A DNA stretch of 64,000 nucleotides, taken from VBCG01 sp044226535 (GTDB lineage Bacteria; Pseudomonadota; Gammaproteobacteria; Burkholderiales; Casimicrobiaceae). The notes below the pieces were generated by a model. That model did no database searches, was not told the DNA's origin, and saw nothing but the letters and a program-made list of their open reading frames with translations. Location of the stretch: the NCBI GenBank assembly GCA_044226535.1, contig JBGAGT010000003.1, forward strand, positions 251,513 through 315,512, given 5' to 3'. Position numbers and translations under genes: made by a program. Within the stretch, counting starts at the first letter, position 1; the number at the start of each line of letters is the position of its first letter. Positions 9,290 to 18,476 of the stretch are shown one piece after another.

Positions 9290-10414
9290 TCAGGCCGCGC
9301 GGGACGTGGCGGTGCCACCCGCGGCCAGTGCGCGCACCGCCGCGGCGACCTCGGCGCATTGCGCGTCGCCGAGCTCCGGGTACATCGGCAGCGACAGCAC
9401 CTCGTTGGCCGCTCGCTCCGAGTGTGGGAAGTCGCCCGCCTTGTAGCCCAGGTCGCTGAACGCGGGCAAGAGGTGCACGGGAATCGGGTAATGGATGCCC
9501 GTCTGGATGCCCTGGGCGCCGAGCGCTTCCTGCCACGCCGCGCGCTGCGCGGTGCGCACCGCGTAGATGTGATAGACGTGGCGCGCGTAGTCCATCGCTG
9601 CGGGCGTGGGCACGCCGCTGCCCGCGAACAGGCGGTCGTAGGTCGCGGCGGCGCGTCGGCGCGACTCTGTCCAGGCCTCGAGATGACGCAGCTTCACGCG
9701 CAGGACGGCGCCCTGGATGCCTTCCATGCGGAAGTTGTAGCCTTTCAGCACGTGCTGGTACTTCTTCTCGGCGCCCCAGTCGCGCAGCATGCGGAGCGTG
9801 CGCGCGTACTCGGCGTTGCCCGTGGTGACGAGCCCGCCCTCGCCATAGGCGCCGAGGTTCTTGCCCGGGTAGAAGCTGAAGCAGCCCATGTCGCCCATGC
9901 TGCCGGCGCGCCGTCCCTTGTACAGCGCGCCGTGCGCCTGGCAGGCGTCCTCGATGACTACCAGTCCGCGGCGGCGCGCGACCTCGAGGATCGGGTCCAT
10001 GTCGGCGGGCTGCCCGTACAGGTGCACGGGGATGATGGCGCGGGTACGCGGCGTGATCGCAGCCTCGACACTCGCCGGGTCCATGGTGAAGCTGCGCGGG
10101 TCGATGTCGACCAGCACCGCCTTCGCACCGGTGTAGTCGATCGCCGAGACCGTGGCGACGAAGGTGAAGGGCACGGTGATCACCTCGTCGCCCGCGCCCA
10201 CGCCCGCGGCCAGCAGCGCGAGGTGCAGCGCGCTGGTGCCCGTGTTGACCGCGACGCCGAGCTTCGACTGCGAATAGGCCGCGAACTCCTGCTCGAAGGC
10301 CGCGACTTCGCTGCCGAGGGTGAACTGGCAGCTGTCGAGCACGCCCTGTATCGCCGCGTTGACCTCGTCGCGGATGGATGCGTATTGCGCCTTCAGGTCG
10401 ACGAAGGGAATCAC
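9290..10414 (-). CDS. DegT/DnrJ/EryC1/StrS aminotransferase, WbpE-like (UDP-3-keto-HexNAcA 3-aminotransferase)
   Basis: A 374-residue PLP enzyme. The PLP-phosphate region is NTGTSALHLAL near residue 60, the cofactor aspartate and following residues are VVIEDACQAHGA, and the Schiff-base lysine is in SFYPGKNLGAYGEGG. The start is GTG at 10414, overlapping the preceding oxidoreductase stop as GTGA. The frame is open far upstream but that is antisense-like junk inside the oxidoreductase gene. In the Wbp pathway this enzyme puts the 3-amino group on the 3-keto uronic acid made by the adjacent WbpB-like dehydrogenase. Confidence 0.88.
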   Translation of the reverse strand: MIPFVDLKAQYASIRDEVNAAIQGVLDSCQFTLGSEVAAFEQEFAAYSQSKLGVAVNTGTSALHLALLAAGVGAGDEVITVPFTFVATVSAIDYTGAKAVLVDIDPRSFTMDPASVEAAITPRTRAIIPVHLYGQPADMDPILEVARRRGLVVIEDACQAHGALYKGRRAGSMGDMGCFSFYPGKNLGAYGEGGLVTTGNAEYARTLRMLRDWGAEKKYQHVLKGYNFRMEGIQGAVLRVKLRHLEAWTESRRRAAATYDRLFAGSGVPTPAAMDYARHVYHIYAVRTAQRAAWQEALGAQGIQTGIHYPIPVHLLPAFSDLGYKAGDFPHSERAANEVLSLPMYPELGDAQCAEVAAAVRALAAGGTATSRAA

Positions 10415-11439
10415 GATGCCTTGTCCTGTCGCTTGATGTAGACGGTCTCGCCCTTGCCGCGCATGGAGCTCGTCGCGGCCTCGATCAGCTCGACCACGCG
10501 CAGGCCGAGCGGTCCGTCGGTGAGCGGCGCCTTCGACTGCTCGATGCACTCGACGAAGTGCTTGCCGCCGGTGTGCAACGCTTCGGCCATGTCGAGCTTG
10601 GGCGCCCACATGTCGCCGGTACGGTAGCCCACGCGCATCTCGTGGATCTGCTTGGGGTCGTCGGTGAAGCTCACACCCTTGTCGTAGATCTTGATCTTCT
10701 CGCTCGGCTCGAGGTCGTCGTAGATGATCATCTGCTTGCTGCCGCCCAGCAGGATCTGGCGCACCTTGACCGGCGCGAGCCAGCTGACGTTCACGTGCGC
10801 GATGGTGCCCGAGTCGTAGAACAGCGTGATGTAGGCGAGGTTCTCGGGGGTGCCGGGGAAATGGTTTGCGCCACTCGCCGACACCGCGCTGGGGTGCTCG
10901 CCCAGCAGGTAGTCGAGGATCGAGAAGTCGTGCACGGCGAGGTCGGACACCACGTTGACGTCGCGCTGGAACAGGCCGAGGTTCACCCGGATCGAATCGT
11001 AGTAGTAGATGCGTCCCAGGTCGCCCGACCTGACGACCTCGCCCATCTTGCGGACCGCCCCCGTGTAGACGAAGGTATGGTCGACGAACAGCACGCGGCG
11101 GCGCTTCCCGGCCTCCTCCATCAGCTTGCGCGCCTGCAGCGAGGTCTCGGCGACCGGCTTCTCGATCCACAGGTGCTTGCCGGCCTTGAGCGCTGCCATG
11201 CCCAGCTCGAAATGCGTGCTGACGGGGGTGGCGATCGCGATGGCGTCGATGTCGTGGTCGTTGAGCAGCGCCTGGAAATCCGTGGTCACCTTGACAGCCG
11301 GGTAGCGCTTCTGCACCAGCGCAAGCTTCCGGGTGTCGAGGTCCGCCACCGCCACGGCGCTCGCGCCGGGCAGCTCGGAGAAATTTCGAAGCAGGTTGGG
11401 GCCCCAGTAGCCGTAGCCGATGATGCCGATACGGATCAT
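10411..11439 (-). CDS. Gfo/Idh/MocA-family oxidoreductase, WbpB-like (UDP-HexNAcA 3-dehydrogenase)
   Basis: A 342-residue NAD-dependent oxidoreductase. GIIGYGYWGPN forms the Rossmann loop at residues 5-15, IEKPVAET near 95 is the family EKP motif, and the C-terminal half is the beta-sheet substrate domain. AGGTC precedes the ATG at 11439. Gene order acetyltransferase - dehydrogenase - aminotransferase is that expected for WbpD-WbpB-WbpE. A 121-bp gap separates it from the acetyltransferase gene. Confidence 0.85.
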   Translation of the reverse strand: MIRIGIIGYGYWGPNLLRNFSELPGASAVAVADLDTRKLALVQKRYPAVKVTTDFQALLNDHDIDAIAIATPVSTHFELGMAALKAGKHLWIEKPVAETSLQARKLMEEAGKRRRVLFVDHTFVYTGAVRKMGEVVRSGDLGRIYYYDSIRVNLGLFQRDVNVVSDLAVHDFSILDYLLGEHPSAVSASGANHFPGTPENLAYITLFYDSGTIAHVNVSWLAPVKVRQILLGGSKQMIIYDDLEPSEKIKIYDKGVSFTDDPKQIHEMRVGYRTGDMWAPKLDMAEALHTGGKHFVECIEQSKAPLTDGPLGLRVVELIEAATSSMRGKGETVYIKRQDKAS

Positions 11440-11560
11440 CGCGGGACCTTCGCGAGGTTGATGGTTTGCAAGGAAAACTCGTGCGGGGTCGACATTCGCG
11501 AGGTTACCGAAAAGTGCGGCCCTTGGAAATGCAGAAGATTCGGCGCTGCCGTCGAAGGGA

Positions 11561-12040
11561 TCATCGCGGGTCGCGCGTGTCGCCGATGACACGGGCGGGC
11601 ACGCCGACCACCAGCGCATAGTCGGGTACATCCTTGTTCACTACCGCTCCGGCACCGACCATCGCGCCTTCGCCCACGGTCACGCCCGAGACGATGGTGG
11701 CGTTGCTGCCGATCGAGGCGCGCCGGCGGATGCGCGTGGTCTCGACCTTCCAGTCGCTGGCCGCCTGCAGCGATCCGTCCTCGTTGGTCGCGCGCGGGTA
11801 GCGGTCGTTGATGAACATCACGCCATGGCCGACAAAGACCTCGTCCTCGATCACCACCCCCTCGCAGATGAAGGAGTGGGACGAGATCTTGCAGCGTGCC
11901 CCGATCTCGGCGTTCTTCTGGATCTCGACGAAGGCGCCGATCTTGGTGTCGTCGCCGATGGTGCAGCCGTAGAGGTTGACCAGGGACTCGTGGAAGATCA
12001 CGACGTTCTTCCCGAGTCGCACGCTTTCAGTGACCGGCAT
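11561..12040 (-). CDS. Hexapeptide-repeat acyltransferase, WbpD-like (UDP-3-amino-HexNAcA N-acetyltransferase)
   Basis: A 159-residue left-handed beta-helix acetyltransferase. Hexad repeats run through IGDDTKIGAFVEIQKNAEIG and IGSNATIVSGVTVGEGAMVG, the likely catalytic histidine is in KISSHSFICEG, and the tail VPDYALVVGVPARVIG closes the fold. With the neighbouring dehydrogenase and aminotransferase it would acetylate the 3-amino group to give a 2,3-diacetamido uronic acid. The ATG at 12040 starts 43 bp after the amidotransferase stop. Confidence 0.87.
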   Translation of the reverse strand: MPVTESVRLGKNVVIFHESLVNLYGCTIGDDTKIGAFVEIQKNAEIGARCKISSHSFICEGVVIEDEVFVGHGVMFINDRYPRATNEDGSLQAASDWKVETTRIRRRASIGSNATIVSGVTVGEGAMVGAGAVVNKDVPDYALVVGVPARVIGDTRDPR

Positions 12041-12083
12041 CCCATGTTCCTTTCGTGCGCGGCGCAGGCGCCTTCACCCGCCG

Positions 12084-13940
12084 TCAACCGCGCATCCATT
12101 CCTTGAGCACGCACAGGCGCCAGATGAAGTCACCGTAGTCATGGCTCCCGCTGCTGTTGGCGTCGATGATCTTACCAATCCCGTCGCTGTCGAGCCCGAA
12201 GTCGGTGTTGCGCAGCGCGGTGAGCTGCGCCGCGAGGTCGTCTCGTCGGAACCAATCGCGCAACGGGACGCTGAACGCCTTCTTCGGCCCGTCGAGGATC
12301 GCCGAGGGAAGCTCGCGTCCGATGGTCTTGCGCAGGATGCTCTTCAGGTGGTAGCCGTCGAGCTTGACGGACTTGCCTGCGGCATAGGTGAGCTCGACGA
12401 TGCGGTGGTCGAGGAACGGCACGCGGGTTTCCAGCGAATGGGCCATGCTCATCCGGTCCACCTTGGCCAGCATGTCGTCGGGCAGGGACACGCTGAGGTT
12501 GAAGTACATCAGCTGGTAGAACGGGTCTGCGAAGCGGCAACGTCCGAACAGGTCGTTGAAGTAGGCTTCCGGGTCGATGCAGACCGTGCCGGGCGGGATG
12601 AGCCGTGCGATCGATTGGCGATCGAGCAGTGAGAGCTTCGAGGCGAAGCGCTCGCGGAAGGGCGCGTCCGAAAGCTCGAGCAGGCGAACGAGCCGGTTCA
12701 GGCGGTAGCGCACCCTTCCCCGGGCGCGTGGCAGGGCCGCGCGCGCCGCGGCGTGCAGCGCCCGGCGCGCCGCCATGGGAAGCTTCTGGTATTGCGTCGC
12801 GAACTTTTCGGAGCGGTAACTGGTGTACCCGGAGAGCACCTCGTCACCACCGTCGCCCGTCAGTGCAACGGTGACGTGGCGGCGCGCGAGGTTGGAGACC
12901 ATGCCGACGGGGATCGCCGATGCGTCGCCGAAGGGTTCGTCGAAGGCGTGTAGCACAGCCGTCAGCGACGCGTCGAACGAGGCGTGCCCCGCGACATCCT
13001 CGTGGTGATGGGTGTGGAAGCGACGCGCCACGATACGCGCCTGCGCACGTTCGTCGAAGGCAACCTCGTCGAAGCCGATGGTGAAGGTCTCGATCGGCTC
13101 CCGGCTTTGTTTCGACATCGCGACGACCACGCTGGACGAGTCGAGCCCGCCGCTCAGGAATGCCCCGAACGGGACGTCGCTGCGCATGCGGATGCGCACC
13201 GAATCCTCGAACAATTCCGCGAAGCGGTCGAGCACGCGAGGCTCGTCGTCGACCATGTCCGCGTCGCCGATGTCCGGCAGCTTCCAGTAGGGCCGAAGCG
13301 CGACGCGGCCCGCACGGGCGACGAGGCAGGTGCCGGGCTGCAGCTTGCGAATGCCTTCGTAGAACGTGTAGGGGGCGGGCACGTAGCCCAGCGCCAGATA
13401 GAGGTGCAGGACCTCGGTGGAACGCGCGAACGGCGCGTAGCGCAGGATCGACTTGATTTCGGAGGCGAAGACCAGACAGTCGCCGACCTGGGCGTGGAAC
13501 AGGGGCTTCTCGCCCAAGCGGTCGCGGGACACCAGCAGCGTTCCATCGCGCCGGTCCAGCAGCGCGAAGGCCCACATGCCGTTCAGCCGGACCTGGCAAT
13601 TGGCGCCCCACTGGTGGTATGCGGCCAGAATAACCTCGGTGTCGGAGGTGGTGCGGAACGCGTGCCCCAGACCGACGAGCTCCTCGCGCAGCTCGAGGTA
13701 GTTGTAGATCTCGCCGTTGAACACGATGACCAGCGCACCGTCGGCGCTCGCCATCGGCTGGTCGCCGGTGGCGAGGTCGATCACCGACAGGCGGCGGTGG
13801 CCCAGCGCAGCGGGTCCGTCGATGTAGAACCCATCGCCGTCGGGGCCGCGGTGCGCGAGTACGCCGGTCATGCGCCGCAACGCCTCCTCGCCGGCCTTGT
13901 GCTGGGGGTCGAGGTGGAAAAGGCCGGCGATGCCACACAT
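12084..13940 (-). CDS. Asparagine synthase-type glutamine amidotransferase
   Basis: A 618-residue AsnB-family protein. It begins MCGIAG, so cysteine 2 is the glutaminase nucleophile, with HRRLSVID and FNGEIYNY in the class-II amidotransferase half. The ATP-PPase loop SGGLDSSSVV near residue 265 and TGDGGDEVLSGY complete the synthetase half. Within polysaccharide loci such proteins amidate uronic acids (for example WbpS in Pseudomonas) or occur as XrtA-associated amidotransferases. Location just upstream of the WbpD/B/E-like genes favours amidation of the uronic acid carboxyl. It starts 9 bp after the polymerase gene. Confidence 0.88.
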   Translation of the reverse strand: MCGIAGLFHLDPQHKAGEEALRRMTGVLAHRGPDGDGFYIDGPAALGHRRLSVIDLATGDQPMASADGALVIVFNGEIYNYLELREELVGLGHAFRTTSDTEVILAAYHQWGANCQVRLNGMWAFALLDRRDGTLLVSRDRLGEKPLFHAQVGDCLVFASEIKSILRYAPFARSTEVLHLYLALGYVPAPYTFYEGIRKLQPGTCLVARAGRVALRPYWKLPDIGDADMVDDEPRVLDRFAELFEDSVRIRMRSDVPFGAFLSGGLDSSSVVVAMSKQSREPIETFTIGFDEVAFDERAQARIVARRFHTHHHEDVAGHASFDASLTAVLHAFDEPFGDASAIPVGMVSNLARRHVTVALTGDGGDEVLSGYTSYRSEKFATQYQKLPMAARRALHAAARAALPRARGRVRYRLNRLVRLLELSDAPFRERFASKLSLLDRQSIARLIPPGTVCIDPEAYFNDLFGRCRFADPFYQLMYFNLSVSLPDDMLAKVDRMSMAHSLETRVPFLDHRIVELTYAAGKSVKLDGYHLKSILRKTIGRELPSAILDGPKKAFSVPLRDWFRRDDLAAQLTALRNTDFGLDSDGIGKIIDANSSGSHDYGDFIWRLCVLKEWMRG

Positions 13941-13949
13941 GGCGGCGGC

Positions 13950-15350
13950 CTAGGGCGTGTGTCGCACGCGGGTTGGCGATACGACCACGCTTGCAGCTGC
14001 GCTTCCGCGGGCAACCACGCCAGGCGCGTCCTCGATCGGCGCGGCGCGCCGCCACGCGGCGAACACCATCGGCAGGTAGATGGACAGCGTCCAGATGTAG
14101 CTCGGGTACTCGATGAACGTCGACTCGCTGTTGTTGTAGACGAGCAAGCTGTATAGCATGCAGGCGCCGAGGATGGGCCAGGACCCCGCACGGCCGACCA
14201 GCCGACGCGTGTTGCGGGCGAATTCGAGCAGCCAAGCTGCGAGCAGTACGATGCCCGTGGCGCCGAGCTGCAGGAACAGGTCGAGGTAGCCGTTGTGGGC
14301 CTGCTCCACCTCGACGGCCTGCGACACCTCGCCGCCCAGACCCCAGACACCACCGTAGCCGGCACCCAGCACCGGGTTGTGGTAGGCGGCATCGAGCACG
14401 ACCGGCCAGATGTCGGTCGCGCGACCGGTGAGCGTGGTGCTGCGGTCTAGCAGGTAGGACGCCAGCGCGATCACGTCGTCGTAGAACAGAATGTAGAACG
14501 CCACCAGCAGCACGACGGTCACGCTGGAGAGGACGAACTTCTGGAGTGCCTGCTTCTGCAACAGCGCGATCAGCACGAGGCTCAACATGACGACCGACAG
14601 CGAAGTGGCGCTGTAGGTCGCGGACCCTGGGCCGAGCAACAGGTAGCCGCACAACGCGACGATGGCCACGTCGGCCACCGCGCCCGCGCCAAGCCTTCGC
14701 AGGTTGCCGGCGCGCGCCTCGGAGACCAGTGACCAGGTGATGAAGATCATGGTCATCGCACATAGTTGGCCCAGTCCGTTCTTGTGCGTCGCGACACCGA
14801 GCCACATCTCGAACCCGTCCCATCGCCCGTAGGTCCGCCCGAGCGCCGGGTAGTAGTGGATTAGCACGTACGACATGGGCAGCAGCAGGTAGCCGATGCG
14901 TCGCACCACGCTTTCCAGCGCCTTGAGCGGGTCCCGCTCGCTCATCACGACCAGGCCCACGATCAAAGTGCCGAAGGCCCGGATCCAGCGCTTGCCGCTG
15001 ATGAAGGGCACGTCCGACCAGATCACGCTCAAGCAGGCGAAGAGGAACAGCAGCAGGAGCCAGCGGTTGTCGGCGAACAGTGCGCGCCATTCGACGCGGC
15101 GGTTGGCCACGACGATCACCGAGAGCACCATCAGGGTGAGCAGCACCACCTGGTCGGACGGGCTGCCCGCCGCATAGTCCGTTTCGGCGAAGTCCAGGAA
15201 CCAGCGGCCGATGGGGCGCGAGGCGATGATGGCGGTCCATGCGATCGGCAGCCACAGCGCCGGCGACGCCTCGGGGTTGCGCCGGCGCTCGATGCGCAGT
15301 AGCACCAGCGTGAGGGCCAGGCACAAGAGCAGGGCGACGATGCTAGGCAC
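13950..15350 (-). CDS. O-antigen ligase/polymerase family protein (Wzy-like)
   Basis: A 466-residue polytopic membrane protein with roughly ten to twelve hydrophobic segments. The large periplasmic loop with the Wzy_C signature is around LTGRATDIWPVVLDAAYHNP and VEVEQAHNGYLDLFLQLGAT, containing the conserved H-N-x-Y/L. It would polymerise lipid-linked repeat units or transfer the finished chain. The start overlaps the 3' end of the Gfo/Idh gene by 8 bp. No second Wzy candidate is visible in the window, so I read it as the polymerase. Confidence 0.82.
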   Translation of the reverse strand: MPSIVALLLCLALTLVLLRIERRRNPEASPALWLPIAWTAIIASRPIGRWFLDFAETDYAAGSPSDQVVLLTLMVLSVIVVANRRVEWRALFADNRWLLLLFLFACLSVIWSDVPFISGKRWIRAFGTLIVGLVVMSERDPLKALESVVRRIGYLLLPMSYVLIHYYPALGRTYGRWDGFEMWLGVATHKNGLGQLCAMTMIFITWSLVSEARAGNLRRLGAGAVADVAIVALCGYLLLGPGSATYSATSLSVVMLSLVLIALLQKQALQKFVLSSVTVVLLVAFYILFYDDVIALASYLLDRSTTLTGRATDIWPVVLDAAYHNPVLGAGYGGVWGLGGEVSQAVEVEQAHNGYLDLFLQLGATGIVLLAAWLLEFARNTRRLVGRAGSWPILGACMLYSLLVYNNSESTFIEYPSYIWTLSIYLPMVFAAWRRAAPIEDAPGVVARGSAAASVVVSPTRVRHTP

Positions 15351-16461
15351 GAGGGGGGAGGGCCTGGGCCGTTGCGCCGGCAGCCCGCGCTGTCGGCGCG
15401 ATCTGCGCGAAGATGTCGTCCATGATGCGCGCGGTGAGCAGGATGTCGCGGTAGGGGACCGGCGGTGCCGCGCCAGTGGTGATGGCCGCGTAGAAGGCGG
15501 TGATCAGGTAGTACATGCCGTGCTCGGCATGGAAGTCCCGGCGCAGGAAGCGGCCCATGTTGCGAAACCCACTCGCGAACGCCGAAAGACCGTCCTCGAA
15601 CGGCGGCACGAACTGGTTCAGGTAGCTGCGATACGTCGACCTGCGGATACGCGCCAGCACCTGGCGCTCGTGGTCGGCGGCTAGCCCATTGCGCGGGCCG
15701 TGGATGGCGAAGCGGTGCTGCCCGGCGCCGACCTGCGAGGAGAAGGTGAAGTAGGCGGTAGTGGCGCGCAAATCGACCATCATCACGCGCAGTTCGTCGA
15801 TGATGCCGTGCTCACCCATGCCCTGCAGGACGCTGCTGGTGAACCCCTGCGCGCGTACGTCGACCACGTCGGCCGGCAGGTACTCTACGATCTTGCCGAT
15901 GCCATGGCTGATGATGTTCTGTAGCAGACCACCCGGCAGGCGGCGCACCCAGTGATTGCGGTCGCCGAGCATCGCGCGCGCGTAGCGCTCGTCGGAGAAG
16001 TCGTAGCAGTAGGTGCTCTCCATATGCACAGGCGGGCCGCCAAGGTAGCCCGCATGGATGAGCGCACGCATGTCGCGTGCGACGTGCATGAACTGTGTCT
16101 CGTGGCCGACGGTGACACAAAGACCCTTTCGCGTGGCGAGCTCGACGAGCTCGACTGCCTCGGCATGGTTCAGCGTGAAGGGCTTTTCCATGTAGACATG
16201 GCAGCCGCCCTCGAGGCATTGGATCCCGAGGGTATGATGGCTCGCCGGCGGCGTGGTGATGTGCACGACGTCGGGGCGCGCCGTCGCGAGCATCTCGCCG
16301 GCGTCGGCAAAGCGCGCGGGAATCGCGAATCGCTCGGCGAGCTGTGCTGTCATCAGCGGCTCGCGGTCGCAGGCGGCCACGACCTCGGCGCCGGGTATGC
16401 GGCGGATCTGCGACAAATGCTTGTCCGCGACCTTGCCGCAGCCGATGATGCCGACGCGCAT
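15343..16461 (-). CDS. Gfo/Idh/MocA-family oxidoreductase
   Basis: A 372-residue NAD(P)-dependent oxidoreductase. GIIGCGKVADKHL at residues 4-16 is the nucleotide loop and YMEKPFTLN near 95 holds the EKP motif. A histidine-rich catalytic segment, NIISHGIGKIVEYL, follows. The ATG at 16461 overlaps the stop of the upstream epimerase gene (TGATG). It is distinct from the WbpB-like enzyme and its sugar substrate is unknown; with the adjacent epimerase/dehydratase it probably modifies another nucleotide or lipid-linked sugar. Confidence 0.8.
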   Translation of the reverse strand: MRVGIIGCGKVADKHLSQIRRIPGAEVVAACDREPLMTAQLAERFAIPARFADAGEMLATARPDVVHITTPPASHHTLGIQCLEGGCHVYMEKPFTLNHAEAVELVELATRKGLCVTVGHETQFMHVARDMRALIHAGYLGGPPVHMESTYCYDFSDERYARAMLGDRNHWVRRLPGGLLQNIISHGIGKIVEYLPADVVDVRAQGFTSSVLQGMGEHGIIDELRVMMVDLRATTAYFTFSSQVGAGQHRFAIHGPRNGLAADHERQVLARIRRSTYRSYLNQFVPPFEDGLSAFASGFRNMGRFLRRDFHAEHGMYYLITAFYAAITTGAAPPVPYRDILLTARIMDDIFAQIAPTARAAGATAQALPPRA

Positions 16462-17528
16462 CAGCCTGCCGCCTTGCTGGCTCGGATGTAGTCGAAGTAG
16501 CGCCGGGCCGCCTCGCTGAAGGGCACGCGTGGCTGCCAGCCCGTCAGCGCCTTGAGGCGCGCATTGCTGTAGCGACGCGGCTTGTAGTAGGCGGCGCATT
16601 GGCGGCGGTTGAACACCGGCGGCAGCTGGCCATGCGACCATCCCGCGTAGGCCTCCCAGGCGGCGTTCAGGGCGTAGAACACGGAGTAGGGCAGGCGCAC
16701 CGACGGAAACCAGCCCGTACCGCGCTTGTACATCCGCAGGAATCGCGCGCTGCCCGGCAGTTCGTCGTCGACGCAGATCAGCACCTTGCCCTCGGCGTCC
16801 TTCGACAGCGCGGCGAGCACGATCGCGTCGGCGCAGTTGTCGATGTACACCAGTGGCAAGGGGTTGTTGCCGCCGAGTGCGAGGAACAGTCCGAAACTGT
16901 CGGTCCCGGCGCGCCCGGTGAGTGCCGCTTTGCCGGGACCGTAAACGGGGCCGGGCCTGAGGATGGTAAAGGGGACACCATGCTCGCGCCCGTATGCTTC
17001 GACGATCTCGTCCTGCTTGGCCTTGCCGTAGGCATAGGCATCGTGGCGCTTCATCGGCTCGCGCTCGATCGGCGAATCCTCGTCGAGCAGCGCGCCCCGC
17101 CGCACGTCGAAACCGGAGTGGACGGCCAGCGAACTGAGGCTCAGGAAGCGCTTGAGCGCGCCGGTTGCGCGGGTGGCGTCGAGCAGGTTGCGCGTGGCCA
17201 CGGCGGAGTCGAGCACGCATCCGGCGAAGGACTTGCCCGTCCCCGCGGCGAGGTGAATCACGATCGATGCGTCGTGCGCCACGTTGGCACAATCGGCGGG
17301 CGACAGCAGGTTCCCCTGCACGATTTCGGCACTTCCGCCGGCGGGGTCAAGGCGTGCGCGCAGCCCGGCGAGATTGCGGTCGGAACGTACCAGGCAGCGC
17401 AACCGCCCGAAACCCGCGGCGAGCAGCACCTGCACCACGGCCTGCCCAATGAAGCCGTTGGCGCCCGTGACGAGGACGAGGTCGGACGGGGTGGCGATGG
17501 CACGGGCAGTATCGATGGTCAGCGCCAT
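16461..17528 (-). CDS. NAD-dependent epimerase/dehydratase (extended SDR)
   Basis: A 355-residue extended short-chain dehydrogenase. GANGFIGQAVV at about 23-33 is the NAD loop, SLSSLAVHSG holds the catalytic serine, and AYAYGKAKQ contains the YxxxK pair. The C-terminus has the substrate region WFPSVRLPYSVFYALN. It is translationally coupled to the following oxidoreductase. The target sugar cannot be told from sequence. Confidence 0.82.
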   Translation of the reverse strand: MALTIDTARAIATPSDLVLVTGANGFIGQAVVQVLLAAGFGRLRCLVRSDRNLAGLRARLDPAGGSAEIVQGNLLSPADCANVAHDASIVIHLAAGTGKSFAGCVLDSAVATRNLLDATRATGALKRFLSLSSLAVHSGFDVRRGALLDEDSPIEREPMKRHDAYAYGKAKQDEIVEAYGREHGVPFTILRPGPVYGPGKAALTGRAGTDSFGLFLALGGNNPLPLVYIDNCADAIVLAALSKDAEGKVLICVDDELPGSARFLRMYKRGTGWFPSVRLPYSVFYALNAAWEAYAGWSHGQLPPVFNRRQCAAYYKPRRYSNARLKALTGWQPRVPFSEAARRYFDYIRASKAAG

Positions 17529-17567
17529 GGCACGACCCCGCCTGCCTTCGGCCCGCGGGGCAAAAGG

Positions 17568-18476
17568 CTACTTGGTGACATAGCGGACTTTTACGACATC
17601 CACGCCGGCCAACGCAAGCAGCTTGCCGAGGTGGTCAAAATCCTTGACAAGGTAACGCGCCGCGACATGGCGGCCCGCGAGCAGAAAGACCGGCAGCAAC
17701 GGCGTGTACACGGCCACCGCCACCACGGACTTGGCGATGCCGAGGCCGCGACCCTCGGGATTCGCAAGCGTGGCCTTCCCGCGCAGCAGTGCGCGGCGCA
17801 GCTGGAAGCCCATGCGCGTGCGCACCGCGGGCACCCGTTCGGACACCGTTGCCTCGAGGCACCAGATGAACACCTTGCCGAGCGCCATGGCACGGCGGAA
17901 GAAGTCGATATCCTCGCCGCCGCCGCCGAAGGCTGGGTCGAAGGGCCCGTCAAGGAGGTCGAGCACGCCGCGGCGTACCAGCACGTTGCCCATGCCCGTT
18001 TGCCGCCAGTCGATCACCGCCCCGGTCGCGCCATAGGAGGGCCGATCGAAGAGTCCTGCCTGCACCATCCACGCCGGCGGGGGTTCTTCGAATTCGGCGA
18101 ACACCGGCCCAAAGGCTCCGTCAGCACCGTGCGCCACCACGGCGCGGTACATGGCCAGGAGCCAGCCATCGTCTGGAATCTCGTCGTCGTCGATGAATGC
18201 CACGAAGTCTCCGGTGACGCCCGCCACGGAGCGGTTGCGCGCGAGCGCGATGTTCTGGTCGGGTTCCACGCGGTACTCGATCGGCACCGGGCTCGTCGAC
18301 GCAACCCGTTCGACGGAAGCGCGCCCGGACTCGGCTGCGTCGTTGTCGGCGACGACGATGGAGAAGGTGAACATACCCTCGGTGCGCTGCCGAGGCAGTG
18401 CCGTCAGCAGTGCGCGGATCATCTCGCCGCGCTGGTAGGTGCAGATGCAGATGGTGATGTGCGGGAGCGCGCTCAT
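17568..18476 (-). CDS. Family 2 glycosyltransferase
   Basis: A 302-residue GT-A enzyme. It begins ITICICTYQRGEM, has the metal-binding FIDDDEIPDDGWL near residue 95 and the acceptor-side GGGGEDIDFFRRA near 190. A hydrophobic stretch, VVAVAVYTPLLPVFLLAG, near the C-terminus suggests membrane association. The ATG at 18476 overlaps the stop of the FemAB-like gene as ATGA. It presumably adds one sugar to the lipid-linked repeat unit. Confidence 0.87.
   Translation of the reverse strand: MSALPHITICICTYQRGEMIRALLTALPRQRTEGMFTFSIVVADNDAAESGRASVERVASTSPVPIEYRVEPDQNIALARNRSVAGVTGDFVAFIDDDEIPDDGWLLAMYRAVVAHGADGAFGPVFAEFEEPPPAWMVQAGLFDRPSYGATGAVIDWRQTGMGNVLVRRGVLDLLDGPFDPAFGGGGEDIDFFRRAMALGKVFIWCLEATVSERVPAVRTRMGFQLRRALLRGKATLANPEGRGLGIAKSVVAVAVYTPLLPVFLLAGRHVAARYLVKDFDHLGKLLALAGVDVVKVRYVTK

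Noticed and set aside
7735..9318. Minus-strand open frame (527 codons) opposite the UDP-sugar dehydrogenase
   Set aside because: Histidine/arginine/aspartate-rich shadow of a conserved gene.
12844..15324. Minus-strand frame of 826 codons across the amidotransferase and polymerase genes
   Set aside because: Out of frame with both recognised genes and without any domain; a frame shadow.
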